Notes: generated by a model not told the origin, from the sequence alone. 64,000 nt of DNA from Streptococcus suis (GCA_002831545.1 CP025095.1:434001-498000); one strand, 5' to 3'; shown: positions 34,736 to 44,885, counted from the first letter of the stretch. Made by a program: numbers and translations.

Positions 34736-35082
34736 TGGGAGCGGGAAAGAACTCGATTAAGTCAAAAAGAGTTCGTCAACAATTTTTCGTTTTAAGTTGT
34801 TGAGCTGAAACAGTCTATCCCCAGACTGTTTCACTCCCACCCCCGCACAGCTCAAACTGTCTGGGGGACAGTTTGAGGTTGGAGATGAAGCGAACTCTGT
34901 TCGCATCAGTCGTATAGGTCAGATTTGGAGTGCAAAACACGAATTGCTGAGATTTGCTTCGCAAATCCTATCTCCAACCTTTAACAGTCCACTGGACTGT
35001 TAAACCCAATCAACCACTGCGCTGAGATGTTGACACGACCCCTGAGAAGCGAGGTTGGTCTTTTTGCCCAGCCTCATTTTTT
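34736..35082. repeat. Modular hairpin-rich intergenic repeat, family B, copy 1 (long form)
   Basis: One edge is GGGAGCGGGAAAGAACTCG and the other GCCCAGCCTCATTTTTT. Internal hairpin cassettes include GAAACAGTCT/AGACTGTTTC, CAAACTGTC/GACAGTTTG, TTTGC/GCAAA and TTTAACAGTCCA/TGGACTGTTAAA. The same frame of sequence, without these cassettes, occurs in reverse at 47548-47723. No coding sequence is evident. Confidence 0.85.
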
Positions 35083-35135
35083 ACACATAAGCACTGAACC
35101 TGCGAATACAGGTTCTAAATTTTCAGTTCAGATTT

Positions 35136-35164
35136 TTGTCTTTTGAGGGGCTAAACGATATAAT
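35136..35164 (+). promoter_or_regulatory. trhO promoter
   Basis: TTGTCT (35136-35141), 17-bp spacer, TATAAT (35159-35164). A hairpin GAACCTG/CAGGTTC at 35096-35115 lies just upstream. Confidence 0.6.
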
Positions 35165-35232
35165 CGTAAGGTATCATTTATTAGAAATGACAGAGTTTTA
35201 TCATCTACTGCAAAGATTGAAAAGGAGACACT

Positions 35233-36216
35233 ATGTCAAAAGATATTCGCGTTCTACTCTATTACAAGTATGTTCCAATTGAAAATGCCAAAGAATATGC
35301 TGCTGAGCATTTAGCTTTCTGTAAGTCTATCGGACTAAAAGGACGTATTTTGATTGCCGACGAAGGTATCAACGGTACTGTTTCTGGTGACTATGAAACA
35401 ACTCAAAAGTACATGGACTACGTTCATGCAAACCCATTGTTCAGCGATTTGTGGTTTAAGATTGATGAAGAAAATGAGCAAGCTTTCAAGAAAATGTTTG
35501 TTCGTTATAAAAAAGAAATTGTTCACCTTGGTTTGGAAGACAATGACTTTGACAACGATATTGATCCACTTGTAACAACAGGTGCCTACCTATCACCAAA
35601 AGAGTTCAAAGAAGCTCTCTTGGACGAAGATACAGTTGTTTTGGATACACGCAATGACTACGAGTATGACCTTGGTCACTTCCGTGGTGCGATCCGTCCA
35701 GACATCCGCAACTTCCGTGAGTTGCCACAATGGGTCCGTGATAACAAAGAGAAATTCATGGACAAGCGCGTAGTTGTTTACTGTACTGGTGGTGTTCGCT
35801 GTGAAAAATTCTCAGGCTGGATGGTTCGTGAAGGCTACAAGGATGTCGGCCAGCTCCACGGTGGTATCGCAACCTATGGTAAAGACCCAGAAGTTCGTGG
35901 TGAATTGTGGGATGGTAAGATGTATGTCTTTGATGAGCGCATCGCGGTCGATGTTAACCATGTTAACCCAGTTGTCGTTGGTAAGGACTGGTTCGATGGC
36001 ACACCATGTGAGCGCTATGTCAACTGTGGCAATCCATTCTGTAACCGTCGCATTTTGACATCAGAAGAGAATGAGCACAAGTATGTTCGTGGCTGTTCAG
36101 CTGAATGCCGTGCTCATGAGCGCAACCGTTACATCTCTGAAAACGGCTTGACTCATCAAGAATGGGCAGAACGCTTGGAAGCGATTGGGGAAACTCTTAC
36201 TCCAGCAAATGCTTAG
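35233..36216 (+). CDS. trhO: tRNA uridine(34) hydroxylase TrhO (rhodanese domain)
   Basis: Hydroxylates U34 of certain tRNAs (ho5U34). The 327-aa protein has the N-terminal YceA-like domain (residues 1-95, [13 protein letters not shown]), a rhodanese domain (about 125-220) with the catalytic loop CTGGVRC, and a C-terminal cysteine-rich tail ([14 protein letters not shown]...CSAECRAHE) that probably binds metal. The length fits TrhO. AAAGGAGA precedes the ATG. Confidence 0.93.
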   Translation: MSKDIRVLLYYKYVPIENAKEYAAEHLAFCKSIGLKGRILIADEGINGTVSGDYETTQKYMDYVHANPLFSDLWFKIDEENEQAFKKMFVRYKKEIVHLGLEDNDFDNDIDPLVTTGAYLSPKEFKEALLDEDTVVLDTRNDYEYDLGHFRGAIRPDIRNFRELPQWVRDNKEKFMDKRVVVYCTGGVRCEKFSGWMVREGYKDVGQLHGGIATYGKDPEVRGELWDGKMYVFDERIAVDVNHVNPVVVGKDWFDGTPCERYVNCGNPFCNRRILTSEENEHKYVRGCSAECRAHERNRYISENGLTHQEWAERLEAIGETLTPANA

Positions 36217-36223
36217 TAATACC

Positions 36224-36257
36224 AAAATTGCATTGAAAAATCAGTGCAATTTTTTTG
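36224..36257 (+). terminator. trhO terminator
   Basis: Stem AAAATTGCA / TGCAATTTT with a 12-nt loop, followed by TTT. Confidence 0.75.
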
Positions 36258-36327
36258 TGCAATCAGAATTCTTTATATTTTTTCAGTCCATTCTATACGA
36301 AGCCTATCAATTAGAAAAGAGAAGGAG

Positions 36328-36791
36328 ATGAAGTCATTTTGGATGAACTTATCCTCTTCGAAAATCAACATTATCCGTTGTCAACTTGCCTTGATGAACT
36401 TCAGTTCTATCTTCGGCTTCGTTTCCTCGGTCACTTTTGATTTTCATTGAGTATTAGCAGTAGCAGACTTTGGATAGCTGGTCGGTTTTATGAAGCAATC
36501 GGTTTTGCAGTTGCGATGTTTGGACATATTAAGTCTGCGACTTTGCCTGAGGGTGGCAACTTGATTTTGATGCAGGCAGATAGCTTTGCTCAACGCGTAC
36601 CATTTCAGGTAGTAGCGAGTGACAACGAAGTCTTGATTTCGCTTAATGTGGCGAGTAGGGAAGAAGTGGATAGAATTATCGAGCGTGTTGAAGCAAATGG
36701 CGGGCAAATTACAGGATGCCCGACAGATGCCCGTGGCTTTTATGGAGCAAGTTTTACGGACCTTGATGGTATCATTTTAATGCGATTGTGA
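36328..36791 (+). pseudogene. VOC (glyoxalase/bleomycin-resistance) family protein, disrupted
   Basis: The start is preserved: AAGGAG, then ATG 36328 reading MKSFWMNL. A 102-bp RUP-like element (36352-36453) interrupts it there, with TTA duplicated on both sides. Beyond it the frame resumes as AVADFG and then meets a TAG caused by a missing base near 36474; shifting one base restores IAGRFYEAIGF and the rest of a VOC domain to 36791 (GASFTDLDG at the end). Two independent lesions make it a pseudogene. The substrate of the original protein is unknown. Confidence 0.82.
36352..36453. mobile_element. RUP-like element (IS630-derived MITE)
   Basis: The 102-bp insertion has ends TCCTCTTCGAAAATCAA and, reversed, TACTCAATGAAAATCAAAAG. 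It carries the internal CTTGCC...CAGTTCTATCTTCGG block that recalls pneumococcal RUP. The right terminus matches the right terminus of the IS630 at 31588-32689 in 18 of the first 20 bases. Flanking TTA (containing TA) is duplicated. Confidence 0.8.
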
Positions 36792-36890
36792 TGTAGGAAG
36801 TTAGAATTCATCTACTCTAGAATCATGGATGAACTTATTTGAAATGGGAGAAACTGATGATTCTTCCTTTTTTTCAGAGTCAATTTACGT

Positions 36891-36896
36891 TATAAT
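36891..36896 (+). promoter_or_regulatory. -10 element giving a probably leaderless EcfA transcript
   Basis: A perfect TATAAT ends seven bases before the ATG at 36903, so the usual start point would be the A of ATG itself. There is no Shine-Dalgarno sequence and no clear -35. Confidence 0.5.
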
Positions 36897-36902
36897 AGTC
36901 CT

Positions 36903-38576
36903 ATGAAAAAAATCATTGAGTTTAAAGATTTTACATTTAGATACCAAGCGCAACAGGAACCCACTTTAAAAGATATTCAGTTAACGATTTATCAGGGAGA
37001 GAAAGTTCTGATTATTGGTCCATCTGGTTCAGGAAAGTCGACGATTGGACAATGTCTTAATGGTATTATTCCCAATATTTACAAGGGAGAACATAGCGGA
37101 AGTTTACTATTGGATGGTCAGGAAGCGTTTAATCTTTCAATTTATGATAAGTCCTTGCTCGTATCAACGGTTCTTCAAGATACAGATGGTCAATTCATTG
37201 GCTTATCAGTTGCCGAGGACCTAGCTTTTGCTTTGGAAAACGATATGGAAAACCAAGTGGTGATGAAGCAAAAAGTAGGAGATTGGGCAGAAAGACTGTC
37301 TTTGACCGATTTACTAGCACATCGACCACAAGATTTATCTGGAGGTCAAAAGCAACGTGTCAGTCTGGGCGGAGTTCTTATTGATGAGAGTCCTATTTTG
37401 TTGTTTGATGAGCCACTTGCTAATTTAGACCCCAAATCGGGCCAAGATACGATTGATTTGATTGACCGTCTGCACAAGCAAGAAGGGACCACAACCATTA
37501 TTATCGAACACCGTTTAGAGGACGTACTGTATCGTCAGGTGGACCGAGTTGTATTGATTAATGACGGTCGGATTTTGTTCAATGGAGGACCGGATGATTT
37601 ATTACGTACCTCATTGTTACAGGAAAACGGCATCCGTGAACCCTTATATCTATCGACTCTTCGCGCCTTAGGATATCCGATTGCGCAGGCAGAACGCCTC
37701 TCCTCAGTTTGGGAAATTGATATTGAGGCTTTGAATATAGCATCCCTACCGACTCTACACTTTGAAAGTGGAGAGAAAGAGGCTTTGTTAGAAGTCAAGC
37801 ATCTTCATTTTTCCTATCCTAACAAACAAGTTCTTACAGACATCCAACTGACGATTCATAAGGGGGAACGTCTAGCTATTGTTGGAAAAAATGGTGCTGG
37901 GAAATCTACTTTAGCCAAGGTGCTTTGTGGTTTTATTCAGGGTGAGGGTGAGATTCTCTGGAAGGGGCAGTCGATCAAAGAAGATTCTGTCAAAGAGCGA
38001 GCAGAACGGATTGGTTATATTCTTCAGAATCCCAACCAAATGATTAGCCAAACGATGATCTTTGATGAGGTTGCCCTTGGTTTGCGTATGCGAGGGGTGA
38101 CAGAAGAAGAAATTGAACACCGAGTTCACCATATCTTGAAAGTATGTGGCCTGTATTCGTTTCGTAATTGGCCGATTTCGGCACTGTCGTATGGGCAGAA
38201 AAAACGGGTAACGATAGCATCTATCTTGGTTCTCAATCCAGAAATTATTTTGCTAGATGAGCCAACAGCAGGACAAGACCAACGGCATTATCGGGAAATG
38301 ATGGAGTTTTTGGATCAATTAAATGCCCAAGGGCACACCATTGTCATGATTACCCATGACATGCAACTCATGCTAGATTATTCAGATAGAGCTGTTGTTG
38401 TGGTGGATGGGCAGATTATTAAAGATGCCAGTCCAGCAGAAATTTTATCTGATGATACGGTGATTGAGCGAGCCAATTTAAAAGAAACATCAATTTTTCA
38501 CTTGGCAGAGAGGTTGGGAGTTAATCCCTTAGAATTAACGACGTTTTATATGCAGGAAGAAAGGAGAGGAAGATGA
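36903..38576 (+). CDS. ECF transporter double ATPase (EcfA-type, two ABC domains)
   Basis: The 557-aa cytosolic protein carries two ABC domains in one chain. Domain 1 has Walker [10 protein letters not shown] (39-47), signature LSGGQ and Walker B ILLFDEP. Domain 2 has Walker [10 protein letters not shown] (about 329), a modified signature LSYGQ and IILLDEP. It powers an energy-coupling-factor vitamin or metabolite importer together with the EcfT that overlaps its end by four bases and, in all likelihood, the UPF0397 S component at 33134. Confidence 0.92.
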   Translation: MKKIIEFKDFTFRYQAQQEPTLKDIQLTIYQGEKVLIIGPSGSGKSTIGQCLNGIIPNIYKGEHSGSLLLDGQEAFNLSIYDKSLLVSTVLQDTDGQFIGLSVAEDLAFALENDMENQVVMKQKVGDWAERLSLTDLLAHRPQDLSGGQKQRVSLGGVLIDESPILLFDEPLANLDPKSGQDTIDLIDRLHKQEGTTTIIIEHRLEDVLYRQVDRVVLINDGRILFNGGPDDLLRTSLLQENGIREPLYLSTLRALGYPIAQAERLSSVWEIDIEALNIASLPTLHFESGEKEALLEVKHLHFSYPNKQVLTDIQLTIHKGERLAIVGKNGAGKSTLAKVLCGFIQGEGEILWKGQSIKEDSVKERAERIGYILQNPNQMISQTMIFDEVALGLRMRGVTEEEIEHRVHHILKVCGLYSFRNWPISALSYGQKKRVTIASILVLNPEIILLDEPTAGQDQRHYREMMEFLDQLNAQGHTIVMITHDMQLMLDYSDRAVVVVDGQIIKDASPAEILSDDTVIERANLKETSIFHLAERLGVNPLELTTFYMQEERRGR

Positions 38577-39406
38577 GTCAACAAAAACTAATTGGTTACC
38601 ATCCAGGAACTGGCTTGATTCATAGTTTATCGGCTGTCAGTAAATTACTCTTTTTTCTCATAGTTTCCATTCTTGCTATGATTACTTATGATACCCGCTT
38701 GATTCTTTTTATCGCAGTATTTTCTCTAGCCTTGTTCAAAATGTCAGGGATTCGTTATAAAGAAATCTCTCTTGTTTTAATTCTGACGATCATTTTTGCT
38801 GCAATGAATGCCCTGATGGTTCACTTGTTTGCACCACGGTATGGAGTGGAACTTTACGGAGCAGACACTCCCTTGCTATCAGGTCTGGGAGTCTATTCCT
38901 TGACGAGTCAGCAAGCATTTTATCTGGTGAATCTTCTCTTGAAGTATTTTTGTACAGTTCCTTTAGCGATTATCTTTCTCATGACCACTCATCCTAGTCA
39001 GTTTGCTTCCAGCTTGAATCAAATTGGGGTATCCTACAAAGTTGCTTACGCAGTCAGTTTGACCATGCGTTATATTCCAGATATTCAAGAAGAGTTTTAT
39101 ACGATTCGAATGTCTCAAGAAGCGCGTGGTTTGGAATTGTCCAAGAAAGGAAAAGTGATGGATCGTATAAAAGGGAATCTATCCCTTGTCATTCCTCTGA
39201 TTTTCAGCTCCTTGGAGAGGATTGATACGATTTCAACGGCTATGGAATTGCGGCGTTTTGGAAAAAATAAAAAAAGAACATGGTATACCCAACAGCCTCT
39301 ACAGAGAATAGATTATGCTGTCTTGCTATTTATTCTTGCTCTAGTAGTCGTGACAATCTATCTATTTTTTGTTAATCAGGGTCGATTCTATAATCCGTGG
39401 CGATGA
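38573..39406 (+). CDS. ECF transporter transmembrane component EcfT
   Basis: The 277-aa membrane protein couples the ATPase to the S component. It has about five to six helices and the EcfT coupling motif region with [12 protein letters not shown] (about 182-193). A second helix follows with TAMELRRFG (A-R-G-like motif). Its ATG overlaps the ATPase stop (ATGA), and AGGAGAGGAAG inside the ATPase gene provides the binding site. Confidence 0.92.
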   Translation: MSQQKLIGYHPGTGLIHSLSAVSKLLFFLIVSILAMITYDTRLILFIAVFSLALFKMSGIRYKEISLVLILTIIFAAMNALMVHLFAPRYGVELYGADTPLLSGLGVYSLTSQQAFYLVNLLLKYFCTVPLAIIFLMTTHPSQFASSLNQIGVSYKVAYAVSLTMRYIPDIQEEFYTIRMSQEARGLELSKKGKVMDRIKGNLSLVIPLIFSSLERIDTISTAMELRRFGKNKKRTWYTQQPLQRIDYAVLLFILALVVVTIYLFFVNQGRFYNPWR

Positions 39407-39441
39407 TTATTGAGTTTATTGGGCTTATCAACCCTTTATCG

Positions 39442-39470
39442 TTGACATATAGGAAATATACTGTTACAGT
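39442..39470 (+). promoter_or_regulatory. cspA promoter
   Basis: TTGACA (39442-39447), 17-bp spacer, TACAGT (39465-39470). It gives a leader of about 90 nt, usual for cold-shock genes. Confidence 0.7.
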
Positions 39471-39565
39471 AGGGAATGTAAATAAATTTAGAGTTTAAGT
39501 ATCAGTTTCATCTTTTGTTTTTCCTCTTGATAAGTTTTACAAATAAATAAAAAGAGGTAACACAA

Positions 39566-39769
39566 ATGGTACAAGGTACAGTTAAATGGTTTAATGCAGA
39601 AAAGGGATTTGGTTTTATTGCTCAAGAAAACGGTCCAGATGTATTTGCACACTTTTCTGAAATTCAGTCTAATGGTTTCAAATCTTTGGAAGATGGTCAA
39701 AAAGTGACATTTGAAGTGGAGCAAGGCCAACGCGGTCTTCAAGCGACCAATATTACAAAAATTGGATAA
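39566..39769 (+). CDS. cspA: Cold-shock protein (CspA family)
   Basis: Single-stranded RNA/DNA-binding chaperone of 67 aa. RNP1 is KGFGFI and RNP2 is VFAHFS; the N-terminus [16 protein letters not shown] is canonical. AAAGAGGTAAC precedes the ATG. The 5' leader of about 90 nt could carry a temperature-responsive fold, though I see no defined cold-shock box. Confidence 0.95.
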   Translation: MVQGTVKWFNAEKGFGFIAQENGPDVFAHFSEIQSNGFKSLEDGQKVTFEVEQGQRGLQATNITKIG

Positions 39770-39771
39770 TA

Positions 39772-39804
39772 AAAGAGCGGGTTTCATAGTGAAACTCGCT
39801 TTTC
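39772..39804. terminator. Bidirectional terminator between cspA and rsmG
   Basis: Stem AGCGGGTTTC / GAAACTCGCT with loop ATAGT. T-rich sequence follows on the + side (TTTTCTT), and A-rich sequence on the other side serves the minus strand. Confidence 0.75.
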
Positions 39805-39810
39805 TTATGT

Positions 39811-40524
39811 TTAAAGGGGTCTTTTATTTGGCATACCAGCTTTGCGTGGAAACTTATTTGGAGTTTCCTTTTTCTTTTCGACGATGGTCAATGTTCGATG
39901 GTCGCCATTTGGAAGAGTATAGTTGTGGTTTTCAATGACTTTTGCGAAGAGGAGATTGAGTGCGTTTTTTGCCTGAGTCAATTCATCTTCTGCGCTGGAC
40001 GCCTTGAGTGCGATTAATTTTCCGTTGAGCTTTAAATAAGGAATAGTCAATTCAGAAAGAATCTGCATGCGGGCAACTGCGCGTGCTGTGACAAGGTCAA
40101 ATTGTGCACGGAAGTTCTTATCTTGTGCAAAGTCTTCTGCACGACCATGATAGAAATGAAAACCTTCGAGCTCTAGTTCTTCGGCAAGCAAATGTAAAAA
40201 ATTAATTCGTTTATTAAGAGAATCAATGATGGTAACATCTAGTTGCGGAAAGATGATCTTCATAGGTAGGCTAGGAAATCCAGCTCCAGCTCCAATATCT
40301 AAAAGCCGAAGAGGTTCGTTCTGAATATGGCCTCGCAGGATTGGAGCGATAGAATCGTAGAAATGCTTCAGATAGACTTCGCTTTCCTCGGTAATAGCTG
40401 TCAGATTGATTTTTTCATTCCATTCCACTAATAGTTGGAAATAGCGATGAAATTGGTGTTTTTGTTGGTCGCTTAATTGAATACCTTGGTCTGCCAAGGT
40501 TTTATAAAATACTTCAGGTTTCAT
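39811..40524 (-). CDS. rsmG: 16S rRNA (guanine-527-N7)-methyltransferase RsmG
   Basis: Methylates G527 of 16S rRNA; loss gives low-level streptomycin resistance. The 237-aa protein has the SAM motif [17 protein letters not shown], followed by [14 protein letters not shown] and [12 protein letters not shown], as in all RsmG/GidB. It is followed on the minus strand by the cspA/rsmG terminator. It has its own unit downstream of pbp1A. Confidence 0.94.
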   Translation of the reverse strand: MKPEVFYKTLADQGIQLSDQQKHQFHRYFQLLVEWNEKINLTAITEESEVYLKHFYDSIAPILRGHIQNEPLRLLDIGAGAGFPSLPMKIIFPQLDVTIIDSLNKRINFLHLLAEELELEGFHFYHGRAEDFAQDKNFRAQFDLVTARAVARMQILSELTIPYLKLNGKLIALKASSAEDELTQAKNALNLLFAKVIENHNYTLPNGDHRTLTIVEKKKETPNKFPRKAGMPNKRPL

Positions 40525-40553
40525 AATCTTATCTTATCATAATTTAAGCAAAA

Positions 40554-40575
40554 GAAAAACCCAGAAGAGTCTGGG
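40554..40575 (-). terminator. pbp1A-recU terminator
   Basis: Reading on the minus strand: CCCAGA / TCTGGG with loop CTCT, followed by TTTTTC. Confidence 0.8.
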
Positions 40576-40582
40576 AATTTTC

Positions 40583-42757
40583 TTATTGACCATCTGTCTG
40601 TCCCGTCGCAGGATTGTTTCCTGTTGTTGCAGTTTCAGTTGAAGAAGTTGCAGTCTCGGTGGAAGTTCCAGATGATGTTTCGCTTGATGTTGTCGTCGCT
40701 TCGGCCGTTTCGCTAGTTTCAGTCGAACTAGAAGAACTTGTACTATAGCTAGTGTACGTGTTGTAAGCATTGGATAGTGAGCGACTACCTCTGAGATAGT
40801 AGTTGGAACCGTAACGTACGAGTCCGCTTGGCATCTCCCAATCGGTAGCTGTATAGTCCGAATGCATAAAGAGCATCATATTGTGGTAGACATCTGTTGC
40901 AATTCGCATGCTGTTATCAAGGATAGGAGTCATACGATTGGTATATCCGGTCCAAACAGCCATTGCATACTGACTAGAATATCCAACAAAGTTTTCATCA
41001 GGAACGACCATGTAGCTATAATTTGCTTCTGGAATTGCAGCTAGAATAGTATCCGTTTCGCTATCGGTATAGTTTGATGTACCTGTTTTACCTGCCATAG
41101 GAACTCCACTAACAGAAGCGTCTAATCCATAACCGTAAGACATAACAGCCTTCATCATATCGGTCATCATGTAGGCTGTTTCGGCAGACATGACTTGAGT
41201 ACCTTGAGGAGCGTATTCTGTTACTGTTCCATCACTAAAGACAATTTTATTGACATACTGCGGAGCGTAGTATGTGCCGCCATTGGCAAAAGCGGCGTAG
41301 GCAGCAGCCATCTTTTCACTACTTGCCCCGTACTGGCTACCAGTGTCGGATGTATTACTTGAAATAGCATTAGAGTAATAAATATCAGGGTAATCGATAC
41401 CAACGCTATTCAAAAATTTCAAGGCATTTTCTAAGCCTGTAGCTTCCAATGCTTTAACGGCTGTAACATTTCGAGAATACTGAATAGCAGTCTTAACAGA
41501 GATATTACCATAGTATTGTTTATCCCAGTTATTGAAAGGAGTTGTTGTACCAGGATAGTTATAAGGACCGTCTAAGATTAAATCTGCTGTAGATGTATAG
41601 ATGCCGTTTTCAAAAGCAGGAGCATAGTCTGTGATTGGCTTCATTGTAGAACCGAAGTCACGGTTGGTTTCAACGGCTTGGTTGGTACCAAACGAGACGT
41701 TTGTCTCCTGTTTACGACCACCTAATTGCGCAACGACTTTACCATTAGAAACATCCACAACCGTTGAAGCTACCTGTAATAAATCATCTGGATAGCTGAC
41801 ATACATATCTGTATTGTAGATATTCCAAAGTTGTTGCTGGGCGGCAGGATCGACGTTCGTATAGACATCCATCCCTGTTGTCAGCAAGTTGTAACCTGTT
41901 TTTTCTTCAACTTCTTCAACGACTTGTTTCAGATAGTTGTCCATATAAGCAGGATAAGCAGCTGCATTAGATAGTGGTTGCAAACCATCTGTTACAGGTG
42001 TTAGAACAGCTTGTTCATACTGGGTATTATCAATGTACTTTTCTTCTAGCATCTCAGCCAATACCAAATCGCGACGTACTTTTGCATCTTCTGGATTGGT
42101 ATAAGGATCATATTGATTTGGAGCTTGTGGCATACCTGCAAGTAAGGCTAATTGAGGAAGAGTTAAATCTTTCAGTTCCTTACCAAAGAATGCATTAGCA
42201 GCTGTCTTCATTCCATAATTCCCATTGGACATATTTACTTTATTGATGTAGTAAGTTAATATTTCCTGCTTGGTATTTCTACGTTCTAGCTGCAAGGCTA
42301 ACCAAGCTTCTTGAATTTTCCGTTTTAGATTTTGATCTTCTACGGATGTCGAGAAATAAGTCAGCTTGATAAGCTGTTGGTCAAGTGTCGAGCCACCCTG
42401 CAAACGCCCTCCGCTCAAGTTATTAATCAGGGAACCTGCAATACGAATAACGTCAACCCCTCTATGATTGAAGAAGCGTTGATCTTCGATTGCGACAATC
42501 GCATTTACCAAGTCTGTTGGAATTTCTTCAGTCTTGGCATTCGAACGTTTTTCTGCTCCTAAATCTGCAATAAGATTTCCGTTCTTATCGTAAATTTTAC
42601 TTGACACAGTTGCTGTCAAAGATTCTTCTGTCAATTCTGGGGCGCTTTGGATGTAGTAAACAACCAATGCAGCTCCGGCCAGGCAGGCAATGATAGCCCC
42701 CGCCAGTAAAATATTTGCAGTGATTAGAAGAGCTTTTTTAATTGTTGTAGTTTTCAA
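40583..42757 (-). CDS. pbp1A: Penicillin-binding protein 1A (bifunctional class A PBP)
   Basis: Membrane-anchored peptidoglycan glycosyltransferase/transpeptidase. From TTG 42757 the protein has 724 aa: a membrane anchor (about 8-36), a GT51 domain ([20 protein letters not shown], ...), and a transpeptidase domain with STMK (370-373), SRN (428-430) and KTGTS (557-561), plus a Ser/Thr-rich tail. TTG was chosen because AGGTGGTGA, a near-perfect anti-16S match, lies five bases upstream; it also places the active-site motifs at exactly the pneumococcal PBP1a numbers. GTG at 42769 or 42766 would lie inside the binding site. The STMK motif is unmutated. It overlaps recU. Confidence 0.93.
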   Translation of the reverse strand: MKTTTIKKALLITANILLAGAIIACLAGAALVVYYIQSAPELTEESLTATVSSKIYDKNGNLIADLGAEKRSNAKTEEIPTDLVNAIVAIEDQRFFNHRGVDVIRIAGSLINNLSGGRLQGGSTLDQQLIKLTYFSTSVEDQNLKRKIQEAWLALQLERRNTKQEILTYYINKVNMSNGNYGMKTAANAFFGKELKDLTLPQLALLAGMPQAPNQYDPYTNPEDAKVRRDLVLAEMLEEKYIDNTQYEQAVLTPVTDGLQPLSNAAAYPAYMDNYLKQVVEEVEEKTGYNLLTTGMDVYTNVDPAAQQQLWNIYNTDMYVSYPDDLLQVASTVVDVSNGKVVAQLGGRKQETNVSFGTNQAVETNRDFGSTMKPITDYAPAFENGIYTSTADLILDGPYNYPGTTTPFNNWDKQYYGNISVKTAIQYSRNVTAVKALEATGLENALKFLNSVGIDYPDIYYSNAISSNTSDTGSQYGASSEKMAAAYAAFANGGTYYAPQYVNKIVFSDGTVTEYAPQGTQVMSAETAYMMTDMMKAVMSYGYGLDASVSGVPMAGKTGTSNYTDSETDTILAAIPEANYSYMVVPDENFVGYSSQYAMAVWTGYTNRMTPILDNSMRIATDVYHNMMLFMHSDYTATDWEMPSGLVRYGSNYYLRGSRSLSNAYNTYTSYSTSSSSSTETSETAEATTTSSETSSGTSTETATSSTETATTGNNPATGQTDGQ

Positions 42758-43355
42758 AAGATTCACCACCTAATAGATTTTTTTCAACGATTTCCAGATA
42801 TGGGATGCTGGGGAAACGCCCCATTTGAATCTCAAAGCCGTATTGTCGAATAAAGGTTAGAGGCATCGACTTACTACCCATGTCTACTTGATAAAATTCG
42901 ATCAAATGAGTGGCTGGCAAGAGATAGGTTTCTTTTAATGTTGAAAAGTGAAGAAGGACAAAACAAATGCCACCTTGTTTTACAACCTGTTTCATGTGTT
43001 CAATCTGATGCGCATGAAAATTTTTCATGGGCATAGATGCTTTTTGGCGTGTCTCTTTCGCTTCAAAATCAATATAATGTCTTTTAAAAACACCAGAGTA
43101 GTCTGTGGTAGATGCCTGTCGAAAGTATGCTTCGACAATCTTAGCACGGCTCCGTTTGGGGTAATCAACTTTTACAATTTGCACGGGAGTTGGCTTCTTG
43201 TGAATGACAGCAATGCCGTGCGCAAGGTAATATTGATTGCTATCGTTGATAGCGGCCTCAAAAGACATTCCGCGATTAGCAAAGTTTACTCGCTGGGATG
43301 AAATAGGACTGGTTCTATTGATTTTTTTTGACACCTTATGAGGATAATTGACCAT
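42738..43355 (-). CDS. recU: Holliday junction resolvase RecU
   Basis: Cleaves Holliday junctions during recombination and chromosome segregation. The 205-aa protein shows [16 protein letters not shown] at the start of the nuclease core and the PD-(D/E)xK-type metal residues in [21 protein letters not shown] (Asp and E-x-K). The recU-pbp1A pair is conserved in Firmicutes, here overlapping by 20 bp. The minus-strand extended -10 TGG-TATAAT (43396-43388) supplies a promoter. Confidence 0.94.
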   Translation of the reverse strand: MVNYPHKVSKKINRTSPISSQRVNFANRGMSFEAAINDSNQYYLAHGIAVIHKKPTPVQIVKVDYPKRSRAKIVEAYFRQASTTDYSGVFKRHYIDFEAKETRQKASMPMKNFHAHQIEHMKQVVKQGGICFVLLHFSTLKETYLLPATHLIEFYQVDMGSKSMPLTFIRQYGFEIQMGRFPSIPYLEIVEKNLLGGESFENYNN

Positions 43356-43420
43356 AGAACTCCTTCTTGATAAAATAATATCAGCATATTATACCATAAT
43401 TAGCGAAAAGAGTACAAGAA

Positions 43421-43960
43421 ATGGATACTAAGAGCCTTTTGGTAACAGGTTATAGACATACAGACCTGGGAATTTTTTCAGAAAAAGATCCTCGACTGCA
43501 CATTATTAAATCTGCAATTCGTAGGAATTTTATTCGTTTTTTAGAAGAGGGTGTTAGTTGGTTTATACTGACAGGTCAATTGGGCTTTGAATACTGGGCC
43601 TTAGAAGTCTTAGAAGATTTACGAGCCGAGGGGTATCAACTGAGTATTGCAACAATATTTCCATTTGAAAATCATGGCGAACAGTGGAATGAGGCTAACC
43701 AAGCAAAGTTAGCACGGTTTAAGCAGGTTGATTTTGTAAAGTATGCCTATCCACGCTATGAAAACCCAGGGCAATTTAGAGACTATAACCAGTTTCTGCT
43801 GGATAATACGACAGGTTGTTATTTGTTTTACGATTCTGAAAATGAAACCAATTTGAAATATTTATATCACATGGTCTTAAAGAAAGAAGGATATAATAGA
43901 AAAACGCTTACCTTTGAAGAATTGAATGAGGAGGCTGAAAATTTTTCAAATTCTGAGTGA
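43421..43960 (+). CDS. YpsA family SLOG-domain protein (DUF1273)
   Basis: The 179-aa protein belongs to the SLOG/DprA-like Rossmann family: [15 protein letters not shown] at the N-terminus, [20 protein letters not shown] (the GG/GQ-type loop) and [11 protein letters not shown]. In Bacillus the homologue YpsA affects cell division and lies beside gpsB, as here. It is divergent from recU. A nucleotide or ADP-ribose-like ligand is expected for the fold, but not shown. Confidence 0.9.
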   Translation: MDTKSLLVTGYRHTDLGIFSEKDPRLHIIKSAIRRNFIRFLEEGVSWFILTGQLGFEYWALEVLEDLRAEGYQLSIATIFPFENHGEQWNEANQAKLARFKQVDFVKYAYPRYENPGQFRDYNQFLLDNTTGCYLFYDSENETNLKYLYHMVLKKEGYNRKTLTFEELNEEAENFSNSE

Positions 43961-43966
43961 TTTGAC

Positions 43967-43996
43967 TTGATTTTTCCCTATTTTTTTTAATATAAT
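43967..43996 (+). promoter_or_regulatory. gpsB promoter
   Basis: TTGATT (43967-43972), 18-bp spacer, TATAAT (43991-43996). Confidence 0.65.
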
Positions 43997-44030
43997 AGTA
44001 GTAGTGACGTTTTAGATTAGGGAGAGAGAG

Positions 44031-44366
44031 ATGGCAAGTATTAAATTTACGACAAAAGATATTTTCGAGCAAGATTTTAAAATTGGTTTTCGTGGCTATG
44101 ATCAAGATGAAGTGAACGATTTTCTTGACGATATTATGAAAGACTATGATGCTTATGAAGCGATTATCAAGGAATTAAAAGGCGAAATTGCTAGATTGAA
44201 AGCGCAGGCAGCAAATTCTCCCAAAACAACTCTTCCTACTGAAGAATCGAACGACGTATTGCGTACAGAACGTCCATCTTCAGCGACAAACTTTGATATT
44301 CTCCGACGTCTGAACCGTCTGGAGAAAGAAGTATTTGGAAAACAAATCGTTCAGGGTCAAGAATAG
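44031..44366 (+). CDS. gpsB: Cell division regulator GpsB (DivIVA-like)
   Basis: Septal scaffold that balances peripheral and septal wall synthesis and binds class A PBPs and StkP. The 111-aa protein has the DivIVA-type N-terminal domain FTTKDIFEQDFKIGFRGYDQDEVNDFLD, a coiled-coil, and a short C-terminal trimerisation helix (LRRLNRLEKEVFG). Its partners pbp1A, mapZ and stkP are all in this window. GGGAGAGAG precedes the ATG. Confidence 0.95.
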   Translation: MASIKFTTKDIFEQDFKIGFRGYDQDEVNDFLDDIMKDYDAYEAIIKELKGEIARLKAQAANSPKTTLPTEESNDVLRTERPSSATNFDILRRLNRLEKEVFGKQIVQGQE

Positions 44367-44450
44367 AAAATTGTACACCTAAACTGACACTTTATTCGCA
44401 GTAATTTTCTTGTGCACAAATACATTCTGTATTTGTGTCAGAGATATTCC

Positions 44451-44479
44451 TTGATTTAAAGTGGCTTGCTTTGTAGATA
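44451..44479 (+). promoter_or_regulatory. rnpB promoter
   Basis: TTGATT (44451-44456), 17-bp spacer, TAGATA (44474-44479), some 20 bp before the RNA's first helix. Confidence 0.55.
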
Positions 44480-44498
44480 CAACTTCTAAGATATTAAG

Positions 44499-44880
44499 GT
44501 GCAATTTTTGGATAATCGCGTGGTAGTTTTCTACCATGAGGAAAGTCCATGCTAGCACTGGCTGAGATGCCAGTAGTGTTTGTGCTAGGCGAATCAATAA
44601 GCCTAGGGACGCCCTTGGGCGTTACGGCGGTTAAAATGGCTAAGTCTTTTGATATGCCAGAGTAGATCTGAAAGTGCCACAGTGACGAAGTTTTTATGGA
44701 AACGTAAAAAATGGAACGCGGTAAACCCCTCAAGCTAGCAACCCAAACTTTGGTCGGGGCATGGGATGGATGGAAATGAACAGAAATCCTGACTGTTTAG
44801 AACAGTAGACAGATGGTTATCGAAGGTGGTAGAACCTAGTACTACCGGAACAAAACATGGCTTACAGAAAATTGCATAAA
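44499..44880 (+). ncRNA. rnpB: RNase P RNA, type B
   Basis: Catalytic RNA of RNase P, which trims tRNA 5' ends. GAGGAAAGTCC (44539-44549) and the later ACAGAAA (44864-44870) are universal core elements. GTGCAATTTT at the 5' end pairs with AAAATTGCAT at the 3' end to form helix P1. The arrangement is the Firmicute type B. It lies between gpsB and rlmL, the standard streptococcal position. Short reading frames on either strand here are not genes. Confidence 0.95.
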
Positions 44881-44885
44881 ATAGG

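Noticed and set aside
39407..39565. Riboswitch in the cspA leader
   Set aside because: The leader is only about 90 nt with no conserved aptamer pattern; a long leader is normal for cold-shock genes.
44379..44733. Open frames on the minus strand between gpsB and rlmL
   Set aside because: They lie across RNase P RNA, whose conserved core and P1 pairing are plain on the + strand.
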